From positions 1-33,619 of the forward strand of contig JAAFJU010000041.1 of NCBI GenBank assembly GCA_013298165.1: a stretch of 33,619 nucleotides of DNA, given 5' to 3'. The translations under genes were made by a program, and so were the position numbers. This document shows, piece by piece, positions 9,092 to 16,537 of this stretch (position 1 is the first letter of the stretch; every line of letters begins with the position of its first letter). The notes under the pieces are model-generated. The model was not told where the DNA came from. It saw only the letters and a list, made by a program, of their open reading frames with translations, and did not search any database. The stretch is from Synechococcales cyanobacterium bin31.maxbin.ball.101 (GTDB lineage Bacteria; Cyanobacteriota; Cyanobacteriia; Leptolyngbyales; Leptolyngbyaceae).

Positions 9092-9337
9092 CTAGCCGAT
9101 CGACATACGTCCACTGCCACGATAGGCGGTTTCGATTCGACCGCTGCCGCGATAGGCCGTTTCAACTCGTCCACTGCCGCGATAGGCGAGTTCGACTCGA
9201 CCGCTGCCGCGATAGGCCGTTTCAACTCGACCGCTGCCGCGATAGGCGAGTTCAGAGAGATCTGCTTTAGGGACAGCGTTGAGAACGGGGACGATTGCAA
9301 GGAGTGTAGACAGAAAGAGAATGGATTGAGCGCGCAT
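9092..9337 (-). CDS. patX: PatX-like secreted peptide precursor with five RGSGR motifs
   Basis: 81 residues from the ATG at 9337. Residues 1-21 (MRAQSILFLSTLLAIVPVLNA) form a signal peptide with a likely cleavage after Ala21. A short spacer (VPKADLS) follows, then five exact 10-residue units of the form E-(L/T)-A-Y-R-G-S-G-R-(V/I/M), ending SIG. RGSGR occurs at 33-37, 43-47, 53-57, 63-67 and 73-77. RGSGR is the inhibitory pentapeptide of PatS and HetN; PatX proteins are exported, carry RG(S/T)GR and lie beside hetR in many filamentous cyanobacteria. Location, signal peptide and motif all fit patX. Unusual points are the five copies and a Tyr before each motif, where PatS and HetN have Glu. 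The start has no strong ribosome-binding site. The inference is that processing releases several HetR-inhibiting peptides per precursor. Confidence 0.92.
   Translation of the reverse strand: MRAQSILFLSTLLAIVPVLNAVPKADLSELAYRGSGRVETAYRGSGRVELAYRGSGRVETAYRGSGRIETAYRGSGRMSIG
9104..9253 (-). repeat. Five 30-bp tandem repeats encoding ExAYRGSGRx
   Basis: Exactly 150 bp, 5 x 30, in frame with the peptide gene. The unit is GAA-(CTC/ACG/ACC)-GCC-TAT-CGC-GGC, followed by codons for Ser-Gly-Arg and one hydrophobic residue. Within the RGSGR codons every difference is synonymous (AGC/AGT, GGT/GGA, CGA/CGT, CGC/CGT). The order Leu-Thr-Leu-Thr-Thr at the second position suggests a 60-bp duplication plus a further unit. 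Confidence 0.95.
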
Positions 9338-9419
9338 AATAGTCTATTGGGTATGTAACTATTCACTCATACAGACTCTCCGTAGTGAGATCAGGAAACA
9401 TTCCAGGATTTCTCGATAT

Positions 9420-9459
9420 TTTTCCAAAAATCATCCGATCGGCTAGGCGTTTTGGAAAA
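9420..9459. promoter_or_regulatory. 10-bp inverted repeat around a CCGATCGG core, upstream of patX
   Basis: TTTTCCAAAA (9420-9429) and its exact reverse complement TTTTGGAAAA (9450-9459) flank 20 bp that contain the palindrome CCGATCGG. It lies 83-122 bp upstream of the peptide gene ATG and 34 bp beyond the oxidoreductase stop. It could be an operator for the peptide gene or a weak terminator of the upstream gene; no strong U-run follows. Confidence 0.4.
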
Positions 9460-9492
9460 TTGATCAATCGACAGACATGGCGCTCAACTTCC

Positions 9493-11340
9493 TTAATCAA
9501 AGGAGTCTGCAATGCTGGGATGGATGGTTTCAACCAAGATCCACTCACCGGACAGGTTCAGTTGACCCTCAAAAGAAAGGTCGCTATGGTTAGGGGAATT
9601 TCTAAGTATCTGATCAACAGATGTGTCGATCGTAACCAGCTTATACACACGATTCGCTAATTCTACAGGAATATGTATTTTGATCTCATAGAAATATTCA
9701 TGGAAAACTGTAATTTTCCCGCAGAAAGTTAAGTTTTTCTTATTTTGTAGGGAGAAATCTTTGACTTTCTTGGGGATTGGGGAGCCAACTTGTGGAGCGT
9801 TGCCTGCGCGAGGGTAGGCTTCGGGGTGGTCCAGGTAGTAGTTTTGCCAAAAGTGCCATTGGGGATCTTGGGGCGAAAGGTTATAGAGGGGGATCAGGGC
9901 GGTGGGGGCGATCGGGTCGGTGATTAAGGCATTTTGAAGTAGACGGACGGGAAGGTGGCGAGGTTCCATCTGGTGTTGAATGCAGAGGGCGGCGGCCATG
10001 CCTGCGGCTTGTCCGAGGTTGAGGACGACGGGTTGGAGGCGGGTTGCGCCGTTGGCCATGTGGGTGACGGATATATTTTTTTCGCAGGAGAGGAAGCCGT
10101 CGAGTTGTTCGGGGATGAGGGCGGTGAAGGGGATAGTGAAGGGGGTGCCTGTCCAGCGTCCGCCCCAGGGGATGGATTTGGGGGCGAGGGGGATGTCACC
10201 GCTGGGGTAGTGGTGGTCGTTGGCGTAGTTGCCGATGACGATCGCGGTGCAGCAGAGGTCTACTTGGTCGCAGCCCATGGCGCTGATGTGGAAGGGGAGT
10301 GGAGCGGTGGTTTGGCCTGTGGGGAGGAGGTCTTGTTCGCGGACGGTGGTGATGCCTTTTAGGCGACGGCTTTCGCGGTGGTAGGGATGAAGGGCGAGTG
10401 CAGGGTGGAGGCGTGCGGGGCTGTCGGGAAAAACGTTTTCAGCCAGTCCGTAGCGGTTTCCGAGTTTTTGTTGGATCCAGTAGGCGAAGGCGAGGCTGTG
10501 GCGTTGGGCTTCGAGGGCGTAGGCGGCGCGATCGGATTCTGTCCCGATCAGCCGATCGACTCCTTCGCCGTAGTCGTTGCCGTGGATCGGCCAGTTGATC
10601 ATGAACCGATCGCCGGGGAGTCTGCCGTAGTTGAGGAATTTTTCACCGCCGTAGTTTTCCCAGGCACGTTTAAAGCAGGTGAAGTCGAAGTCTTCGGGTT
10701 TGGGAATGGCTGGGGCGCTGTTGCCGAGTCCGTAGTCTTGGAGGATGACGACCCAGGTGGGGACTTGAATAGGGTAGCGGTGCATCCAGTCTTGGTATTC
10801 GGTGGGGGCGCTGGGTTCGTTGAATTCATTTTGCAGTTCCCAGCCCCAGCGGTGGGGAATGTTCCCAAGGGCGAGCAGGTCGCCGAGTTCTGTGGCGTCG
10901 ATCGTGAGTTTGGCGGTGATGGAATAGTCTTGGGTGGTGACGCCTGTGATGTGGGTGGCCGATCGTTGGACGCTTTGGGCAGTTTGGTTTGGAATCCAGG
11001 TGAGGTTGGGGAGGTCTTTGACCCAGTTGGCAAAGATTTCTGCGCCGAGGCGGGGTTCGTAGGTGAAGAGGCTGACCCAGGCATTGTCCAGTCCGCCGGG
11101 TTGTTGCTGCTGAAGTTCTTGCAGGAATGCGCCCCAGAGTCCTGTCTGCCATGCCAGCAACTCGTTGCCGTCGGGGGCGGCGACCCCTGCGCTGGTCAGC
11201 ATTCCGCCGAGCCATTCGAATTCGCTGATGAGGATGACTTGAGTGCCTTGGGCTGCGCCTTGTCTGGCGGCTTGGATAGCGGCGGCTGTGCCGCTGGTGG
11301 TGCCGCCGATGATGAGAATGTCTGTGGTGAGGGATTGCAT
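9493..11340 (-). CDS. FAD-dependent oxidoreductase (FAD_oxidored type)
   Basis: 615 residues from the ATG at 11340 (MQSLTTDILIIGG). That start places the FAD-binding Rossmann motif DILIIGGTTSGTAAAIQAAR at residues 7-26, as is usual. A start at 11412 would leave only 21 bp to the divergent gene. Further family features are EFEWLGGMLTSAGVAAPDG, LTIDATELGDLLALG (the second FAD contact), and a C-terminal GFLSCEKNISVTHMANGATR then QAAGMAAALC. The last ~90 residues (after VGSPIPKKVKDF) are an extra domain whose role is unclear. Relatives are annotated as FAD-dependent oxidoreductases of unknown substrate. A coding-like frame antisense to it is a composition artefact. Confidence 0.85.
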   Translation of the reverse strand: MQSLTTDILIIGGTTSGTAAAIQAARQGAAQGTQVILISEFEWLGGMLTSAGVAAPDGNELLAWQTGLWGAFLQELQQQQPGGLDNAWVSLFTYEPRLGAEIFANWVKDLPNLTWIPNQTAQSVQRSATHITGVTTQDYSITAKLTIDATELGDLLALGNIPHRWGWELQNEFNEPSAPTEYQDWMHRYPIQVPTWVVILQDYGLGNSAPAIPKPEDFDFTCFKRAWENYGGEKFLNYGRLPGDRFMINWPIHGNDYGEGVDRLIGTESDRAAYALEAQRHSLAFAYWIQQKLGNRYGLAENVFPDSPARLHPALALHPYHRESRRLKGITTVREQDLLPTGQTTAPLPFHISAMGCDQVDLCCTAIVIGNYANDHHYPSGDIPLAPKSIPWGGRWTGTPFTIPFTALIPEQLDGFLSCEKNISVTHMANGATRLQPVVLNLGQAAGMAAALCIQHQMEPRHLPVRLLQNALITDPIAPTALIPLYNLSPQDPQWHFWQNYYLDHPEAYPRAGNAPQVGSPIPKKVKDFSLQNKKNLTFCGKITVFHEYFYEIKIHIPVELANRVYKLVTIDTSVDQILRNSPNHSDLSFEGQLNLSGEWILVETIHPSIADSFD

Positions 11341-11433
11341 GGTGGGGGGCGATCGATAGTTCGATTGGGTGATGTGCGGAATATACTTCTGTGACTGGGT
11401 AGTACTAGTCATCAGACCGAATACCTCAACACT

Positions 11434-12099
11434 ATGACATCAGCGATTGAACACAAGAAAGTTTTGCTTATTGATTTAGAAAATTGCCCCAGTCAATTGG
11501 ATCAGTTGCCGGAGGATCTGGTTCACTATCTGCAGGTGGTGATTTGCTATGCGACGAGTCATTCAAAACTTCCTTTGAATTGGCTAGTGCCCTTGTCCAC
11601 TGCAATTTCTGAAAATAAGCTCAAGATCGTCAAGATGGCCTGTGTGAGCAAAAATTCAGCGGATTTTGGGATTTGTTTTTTGGCGGGTGCTTTGATGCAG
11701 GAGATGCCTAAGGAAACCCATTTTGTGATTGTATCGAATGATAAGGATTTGGATCATGTGGTTCATTTGCTGAGGAGCCATGAACGATCGGCGGAACGAA
11801 TTGGTTCTCGCAAGGAAGAGCCGATCGAATCTTCGCAGAGTTCTTCGCCACAGATTGTCTCACCGCAGGCTTCTCAGCCGATTCCGATCGCTGTCTATTG
11901 TGCCCACTTAATTGCCCATCGAAAAAATCGCCCTGCCAAGGTAGACACGCTTCTGAATAGCATTAAAGCTAAGTTCAAAGATCAGCCATCGTTTGTAGAT
12001 CCTGTTTATCAAATGCTGATTTCCAGTGGATGTGTAAAAGTTGCGGTCAAAAGGGTAACTTACAATGACAAGAAGATTCAGGAGCTTGCAGGTCAGTGA
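11434..12099 (+). CDS. NYN/PIN-like nuclease domain protein with C-terminal helix-turn-helix-like domain
   Basis: 221 residues. The N-terminal half has the acidic pattern of PIN-like NYN domains: VLLIDLENC near residue 10, NSADFGICFLAGAL near 71, and FVIVSNDKDLDHVV near 97. These carboxylates would bind metal for RNA cleavage. A Ser/Gln-rich linker (about 130-150) leads to a ~70-residue C-terminal domain (IPIAVYCAHLIAHRKNRPAK to VTYNDKKIQEL) that looks like a winged-helix or LOTUS-type RNA-binding fold. The target is unknown. It is followed 30 bp later by the hydrolase gene in the same direction. Confidence 0.7.
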   Translation: MTSAIEHKKVLLIDLENCPSQLDQLPEDLVHYLQVVICYATSHSKLPLNWLVPLSTAISENKLKIVKMACVSKNSADFGICFLAGALMQEMPKETHFVIVSNDKDLDHVVHLLRSHERSAERIGSRKEEPIESSQSSSPQIVSPQASQPIPIAVYCAHLIAHRKNRPAKVDTLLNSIKAKFKDQPSFVDPVYQMLISSGCVKVAVKRVTYNDKKIQELAGQ

Positions 12100-12129
12100 T
12101 GAGTTGATCTAGCAGGTTATAATTTAAAT

Positions 12130-12999
12130 ATGGCTAGAAAACGATGTATCTTATTGGCATTACCCTTGGCATTACCCTTGGCATTAGGGTTTGCATTAGA
12201 TAACGGGTTGCCCTATGCCTTGATTGACCATGCCAATCGTCCTGTGGAAGCCCGATCGGCTCTTTGGAATGATGCCACCAAGGTAGAGGCATTAGAATTT
12301 AAGAATGCCGAAGGGACGAAATTAGCGGGGTGGTGGGTGCCGCAGTCGAATGCAAAACAAACAGTGATCCTGCTGCATACCTTGGGTGGAAATCGGGTTG
12401 ATTTATTGGAGTTTGCAGAACCGATTTGGAAGGCGGGATTTAATCTGGTGATGTTAGATTTGCGGAGTCATGGGATGAGTGAGGGGAAATACTTTACCTA
12501 TGGTTTTGATGAATGGAAAGATGTTATGGCTGCGATCGATGCCGTGAATACGAAACAATCCAACCAAACCTTCTCAATTCTCGGCGTATCTGCTGGGGGA
12601 ACGGTGGCGATTTCGGCAGCGGCGCGGGATGAACGGATTCGGAAGGTGGTGACGATCGGGACCTTTGCTGATTTAGGTGAGACGATCGAAACACAGACGA
12701 AATGGTTGCCAGAGTTTTGGCGTAAACGGGCGATCGGACGATCGGAGGAATTAGCAAATTTCAAAGTGGCAGAGACATCGGCTAAGCGATGGATTTCGCA
12801 GGTCCAGGTTCCGGTGATGATCGCTCATGGCGAAACAGATTCCTACATTCCCTTGAATAATGGCGAGCAATTATTTGCGGCGGCGCAGGAGCCAAAAGTC
12901 TTTTTTAAGATTGCTGGCGCGAACCATGATTCAATGCTGCGATCGATCGATTTGCAACGGGAAGTGATTCGGTTTTTGAATGATGGGAAGAACTACTAA
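12130..12999 (+). CDS. Secreted or anchored alpha/beta hydrolase
   Basis: 289 residues. A hydrophobic N-terminus (about 5-23) contains a Leu-Ala-Leu-Pro repeat encoded by 12-bp tandem repeats and acts as a signal or anchor. The fold is shown by LLHTLGGNR (oxyanion region), NLVMLDLRSHGMSEG, the nucleophile elbow GVSAGG, the acid in AHGETDSYIP and the His in GANHDSM. All three triad residues are present. The family is the serine aminopeptidase/BAAT-like group of hydrolases; the substrate is unknown. It is probably co-transcribed with the NYN gene. Confidence 0.85.
   Translation: MARKRCILLALPLALPLALGFALDNGLPYALIDHANRPVEARSALWNDATKVEALEFKNAEGTKLAGWWVPQSNAKQTVILLHTLGGNRVDLLEFAEPIWKAGFNLVMLDLRSHGMSEGKYFTYGFDEWKDVMAAIDAVNTKQSNQTFSILGVSAGGTVAISAAARDERIRKVVTIGTFADLGETIETQTKWLPEFWRKRAIGRSEELANFKVAETSAKRWISQVQVPVMIAHGETDSYIPLNNGEQLFAAAQEPKVFFKIAGANHDSMLRSIDLQREVIRFLNDGKNY
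12154..12186 (+). repeat. In-frame 12-bp tandem repeat in the signal sequence
   Basis: TTGGCATTACCC twice (12154-12165, 12166-12177) plus nine bases of a third copy. It encodes LALP-LALP-LAL in the hydrolase signal peptide. Copy-number change would lengthen or shorten the hydrophobic core by four residues without a frameshift. Confidence 0.9.
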
Positions 13000-13017
13000 T
13001 ACTGCACGGCGGAAGTA

Positions 13018-13168
13018 ATACCAAATCAATTACTCATTGCAATACATCAGGCCCCCTAACCCCCAATTCTGGAGGGACATGAGGCTCTTTCTAGCTCTAG
13101 CTCCCCCAGGATTGGGGGCTGGGGGGCGGTTCGCCAGTATTTGTTGTATTCATTACTAGATTTGGTAT
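13018..13168. repeat. Palindromic MITE-like element, family B (full copy)
   Basis: About 151 bp bounded by ATACCAAATC (13018-13027) and its exact complement GATTTGGTAT (13159-13168). Inside, two G/C-rich arms are near-complementary: GCCCCCTAACCCCCAATT near 13050 and ATTGGGGGCTGGGGGGC near 13112. It encodes no protein and fills most of the 292-bp gap between the hydrolase and Uma2 genes. A half copy of the inner part recurs at 30797-30836. It looks like a non-autonomous element moved by a transposase elsewhere. Confidence 0.75.
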
Positions 13169-13291
13169 GAGACTATGTATCGAAGTCAGTCAAAACGATC
13201 GGACTATTAACCTTCTGATCTAAATCTTCGATCGCTCTAAACGAATGATAAAATATGTAAAACTAGTCCCCGCAGATAGTTTGGAGGGTTT

Positions 13292-13939
13292 ATGACCGTT
13301 GCTACTGCCCTTACTGAGTTGATGCCTGATTCGATGCTCGAAGAGCGGTCTCAGACCATCGAACTTCAGCCGTTATTGTTGGATGTTAGTCGTGCCAAGA
13401 TCATGGTAACGCCCGAACACTTTGATCAACTTTGCATTGACAATCCAGATTTGCGTCTTGAGTTAACGAAAGAAGGAGAGTTGATTGTTATGCCTCCAAC
13501 AGGTGGTGAAAGTGGTGAACGAAATTTCGACTTAGCCATCGATGTTGGAATCTGGAATCGACAAAGTAATTTGGGGCGAACATTCGACTCGTCTACAGGC
13601 TATGACTTCGTTGCGATCGGGGGCGGGAAAATGTCACCCGATGTTTCTTGGATCGAAAAATCCCGGCTAGTCGGTGTAGAAATCGTTGGATTTATTTCGA
13701 TCGTGCCTGATTTTGTAATTGAGTTACGGTCGGCAACGGATAATTTGAAACCATTGCAGGAGAAGATGCAGGAATATCAGCGCTTAGGGGTGCAACTAGG
13801 GCTGCTAATCAATCCTAAGAACAAACAAATTGAGGTCTATCGACCCGGACAGTCGGCAATGGTATTAGACTCACCCAGCTCGATCGATTGTGGTGATGTG
13901 ATGCCGGGATTTGTATTGAGTATGAGTCGGATTTGGTGA
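13292..13939 (+). CDS. Uma2 family (DUF820) PD-(D/E)XK nuclease-like protein
   Basis: 215 residues with the Uma2 plan: ELTKEGELIVMPPTGGESGE, FDSSTGYDF, GGGKMSPDVSWIEKSRL (the D of SPDVSW is catalytic), and PDFVIELRSATDNLKPLQEKM with the E-x-R/K core, then GVQLGLLINPKNKQIEVYRPG. This family is greatly expanded in cyanobacteria and resembles restriction-type nucleases, but the role is unknown. Start and frame are clear, with GGAGG at 13283-13287 in front of the ATG. Not linked to neighbours. Confidence 0.92.
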   Translation: MTVATALTELMPDSMLEERSQTIELQPLLLDVSRAKIMVTPEHFDQLCIDNPDLRLELTKEGELIVMPPTGGESGERNFDLAIDVGIWNRQSNLGRTFDSSTGYDFVAIGGGKMSPDVSWIEKSRLVGVEIVGFISIVPDFVIELRSATDNLKPLQEKMQEYQRLGVQLGLLINPKNKQIEVYRPGQSAMVLDSPSSIDCGDVMPGFVLSMSRIW

Positions 13940-13966
13940 TCTTTCGAAGCAGCTATTGACTCATGA

Positions 13967-14003
13967 TTGACCCTACAGCCCACTTGAGGGTTTATGCTGT
14001 AGG
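13967..14003 (+). promoter_or_regulatory. MerR-type promoter/operator
   Basis: A -35-like TTGACC (13967-13972) and a -10-like TATGCT (13993-13998) are separated by 20 bp, the over-long spacer typical of MerR-activated promoters. A dyad ACCCT (13970-13974) / AGGGT (13987-13991) lies in the spacer, and an outer inverted repeat CCTACAGC (13972-13979) / GCTGTAGG (13996-14003) covers the region. It sits just upstream of the MerR ATG at 14029, so the gene is probably autoregulated. Confidence 0.55.
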
Positions 14004-14028
14004 CAGCACCTTCGCCCCAGCGTTTGCC

Positions 14029-14475
14029 ATGAACACCCAAACCCCGCTCCTCAAAATCGGAGACCTTGCCAAACGATCGCACCTCTCCGTCGGAACCTTG
14101 CGCTATTACGAAAGCCTGAATCTGATTAAACCCGTCGATCGGGCGGCCAATAATTATCGCTACTACAGTCCCGAAACCCTTCAGCAAGTTCAATTTATTA
14201 AAAAAGCGCAGGCCCTCAATTTCAGCCTCGCTGACATTCAGCGGATTTTAACCATTCGGAATGCGGGACAATCGCCCTGTGCATTGGTCGATGAATTGCT
14301 AGATGAGAAAATTCAACAATTAGACGTACAGATCAATAGCGCGATTGCCTTCAAACAAGAACTGGAAGAATTTCGCGATCGCACGGCCAAAATCCCACCT
14401 ACGCCTGCAAACGATCCGATCATTTGTCAGCATATTAGTGCCGTGTCCTTGGACTATGCTGAACAGGATGATTGA
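14029..14475 (+). CDS. MerR family transcriptional regulator
   Basis: 148 residues from the ATG at 14029. This start is preferred over one 66 bases upstream because that one would lie before the predicted promoter. The MerR DNA-binding domain is clear: LLKIGDLAKRSHLSVGTLRYYESLNLIKPVDRAAN in two parts, then YRYYSPETLQQVQFIKKAQALNFSLADIQRIL. A dimerisation helix follows (CALVDELLDEKIQQLDVQINS). Cys near 84 and in IICQHI near the C-terminus are placed as in metal- or redox-sensing MerR proteins, but the ligand is not certain. It forms an operon with the hydrolase 20 bp downstream. Confidence 0.9.
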   Translation: MNTQTPLLKIGDLAKRSHLSVGTLRYYESLNLIKPVDRAANNYRYYSPETLQQVQFIKKAQALNFSLADIQRILTIRNAGQSPCALVDELLDEKIQQLDVQINSAIAFKQELEEFRDRTAKIPPTPANDPIICQHISAVSLDYAEQDD

Positions 14476-14495
14476 TCAATGGAGACGGTTGAACG

Positions 14496-15344
14496 GTGAA
14501 AGCTAAAATTCGGGATACAGAACTCTTCTTCGATGTTGAAGGTGCCTCTGTGGTGGTCGAAGACGATCGAATTCGGGAGAAACCCGTGGCCTTCTTGCTC
14601 CACGGCGGTCCTGGCGCAGACCATACGAGTTATAAGCCGACCTTTAGCGCCTTGGCCGATCGATTGCAATTGGTTTACATTGACCATCGTGGACAGGGCC
14701 GATCGGCTCGGGGGGATCAATCCACCTACACCTTAGATAACAATGTTGAGGATTTAGAAGCCCTGCGACAATATTTAGGCTTGGATCAGATCATCGTGAT
14801 CGGCGGGTCCTATGGCGGAATGGTCGCCATGGCCTACGCAGCCCGCTATCCAAACGCGCTGTCCCATTTGATTGCTTACGCGACCGTTGCAAGCTACGAA
14901 TTTTTAGCCAAAGCTCAGCAAACCCTCAACGATCGCGGCACCCCAGACCAACTTGCGATCGCTCAAAAACTGTGGCAGGGCAGTTTTCAATCCAACCTAG
15001 AATTGCAATCCTACTTTGAAATCATGGCTCCCCTGTACAGCTATCGATCGACGGAGCAAACCAATCCCTCACCCGATCGGATTCTGTCCTTTGAAGCCAT
15101 TAATGAAGCCTTTGGGGGCTTTTTGCGAACCTATGATATTCGATCGGAATTGCCAAATATCATCGTGCCTAGTTTGATCTTAGCTGGACGGCATGATTGG
15201 ATCTGTGGGCCGGAATTTTCGGAAGAGATTGTGCGATTGATTCCGCGATCGGAGTTGCGAATGTTTGAAGAAAGTAGTCATATGCTCCGTACCGATGAAC
15301 CTGGAAAGCTGATCGAGGCGATCGCAGACTTCCTATCGATTTAA
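14496..15344 (+). CDS. Alpha/beta hydrolase, proline iminopeptidase-like
   Basis: 282 residues from a GTG start; the only nearby upstream ATG runs into a stop after six codons. It has HGGPGADH (the oxyanion-hole HGGPG of proline iminopeptidases), YIDHRGQGRS, the nucleophile elbow GGSYGG, the acid in LAGRHDWICGP and His in EESSHML. All catalytic residues are present. Enzymes of this type remove N-terminal proline or hydrolyse small esters and amides. It follows the MerR gene by 20 bp, so MerR-controlled detoxification of a small molecule is a reasonable inference. Confidence 0.87.
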   Translation: MKAKIRDTELFFDVEGASVVVEDDRIREKPVAFLLHGGPGADHTSYKPTFSALADRLQLVYIDHRGQGRSARGDQSTYTLDNNVEDLEALRQYLGLDQIIVIGGSYGGMVAMAYAARYPNALSHLIAYATVASYEFLAKAQQTLNDRGTPDQLAIAQKLWQGSFQSNLELQSYFEIMAPLYSYRSTEQTNPSPDRILSFEAINEAFGGFLRTYDIRSELPNIIVPSLILAGRHDWICGPEFSEEIVRLIPRSELRMFEESSHMLRTDEPGKLIEAIADFLSI

Positions 15345-15387
15345 ATCACCAAAACAAACGCTCCTTAAAACAAGCGCTCCTCAAAAC

Positions 15388-15419
15388 AAAAGCCACCGTT
15401 CGTTTAAAACGGTGGCTTT
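15388..15419. terminator. Bidirectional Rho-independent terminator
   Basis: AAAGCCACCGTT (15389-15400), loop CGTTTAA, AACGGTGGCTTT (15408-15419), flanked by A-runs and T-runs. It lies between the convergent hydrolase gene and the RGG-protein gene and serves both. Confidence 0.88.
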
Positions 15420-15463
15420 ATGCAGCTCTGCTCTGAAAGGATTGACAACTCTATTTTGACAAC

Positions 15464-16537
15464 CTACTCAATCGCATCGATCGCTTCCTTCTTCTTAATG
15501 ACGGGCTTAGCAGGTGCCGCTTCCCCTTCTTTACGGGTTGGGACCGCTGCGGGAGGACGACCTTCCCGATCGCCGCCCCCTCGGAACCCACCGCCGCCGC
15601 CATCGGGACGACGACCGCCGCCGCCCATGGGACGACGACCCATCGGTCTCTTCGGATATTTCTTCGGCATCACGAGGACGATGGAGGTGCCCCCGACGAT
15701 TTTGAGGTCTTGGCCGACGCGCTTGACATCGAGATCCCAGAAGTAACCCAAGACTTTACCGCGCAGGTTGCCTTCTAGATTCAGCTTGAAGTACTTCATA
15801 GAAGGTTCCTTCTCGCCCTTCTTCCGCAAGACCTGCTGGATCTTGACGGAGATCTTCTGGGTGTCCGGTTCATGGGAAATAATTTCCCCACGAATGGAGA
15901 AGGTGTCCGTATCGACTTCGTCTGAAGGCACGTACTGGGGTGGTTCTTCTTCGATCGAATCCTTAGCCGCTGCTTTAGCAGGAGGCGCTTCGATCGCAGA
16001 CTCATCCGCATCGGACTCTCCATCCAGTTCATCAGGCTGCGTCAGGTTTTCCGGTTCCCAGACCCCGACAATTTGGAGATGTAAGGTGGCCTCACGTTCG
16101 CGGGTGCGGGGATAGACGACCCACACATGCTCCTTGTCCAGTTCGAGGTGGTTTCGCACCAAGCTCATGACCCGACCTAGGAGCACGGCTTCCACGTTGG
16201 AGCCATCATGCATGACCATGTTGCCCCGCGTGAATTGCTCGTCGGACGGCTGGTAGGTTCCTCGCACGACACCGATCGCTCGGTATTGAGTCGGTTCGCT
16301 AGGGGGTGGAATCGGACGCAGCCGACCATCAGAGACTTCGACGGGCGCAGGAGGTTCAGGCACGACGACGGGTGGCGGCGCGACAGGTGGCTTCTCCACT
16401 GGAACGGGAGCGGGCCGTGAGGGGGGACGGACTAACTTCATAGGAGGGGAGGGATGTTCCTCTGCCGAGTGAGATGGCAGGTTCTCTTCAGCCGGGGCAG
16501 AAGGTTTAGATTTGAGAGACTCAGGTTGATTTGACAC
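15464..16537 (-). CDS. Proline-rich protein with arginine/glycine-rich tail, cyanobacterial hypothetical
   Basis: 357 residues from a GTG at 16537 (MSNQPESLKSK). Residues 1-75 are Pro/Ala/Glu-rich and disordered. A folded block follows at about 85-170 (YRAIGVVRGTYQPSDEQFTR, LELDKEHVWVVYPRTRE). An acidic linker comes next, then a second folded block at about 215-290 (FSIRGEIISHEPDTQKISVK, LRGKVLGYFWDLDVKRVG). Then KYPKRPMGRRPMGGGGRR and further RGG-like repeats, and a charged end. The R/G-rich tail suggests nucleic-acid binding. I recognise it only as a conserved cyanobacterial hypothetical. A long hairpin lies about 30-80 bases upstream of the start. Confidence 0.75.
   Translation of the reverse strand: MSNQPESLKSKPSAPAEENLPSHSAEEHPSPPMKLVRPPSRPAPVPVEKPPVAPPPVVVPEPPAPVEVSDGRLRPIPPPSEPTQYRAIGVVRGTYQPSDEQFTRGNMVMHDGSNVEAVLLGRVMSLVRNHLELDKEHVWVVYPRTREREATLHLQIVGVWEPENLTQPDELDGESDADESAIEAPPAKAAAKDSIEEEPPQYVPSDEVDTDTFSIRGEIISHEPDTQKISVKIQQVLRKKGEKEPSMKYFKLNLEGNLRGKVLGYFWDLDVKRVGQDLKIVGGTSIVLVMPKKYPKRPMGRRPMGGGGRRPDGGGGGFRGGGDREGRPPAAVPTRKEGEAAPAKPVIKKKEAIDAIE

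Noticed and set aside
9104-9253. Possible CRISPR array (regular 30-bp repeats)
   Set aside because: The units are head to tail with no spacers, are in frame with a signal-peptide protein, and no cas gene is near.
9363-9548. 61-codon minus-strand frame between the peptide gene and the oxidoreductase
   Set aside because: It overlaps the oxidoreductase C-terminus in another frame and has no protein-like pattern or ribosome-binding site.
10378-11394. Long plus-strand frame antisense to the oxidoreductase
   Set aside because: The oxidoreductase frame has clear FAD motifs; the antisense frame is open because of third-position G/C bias.
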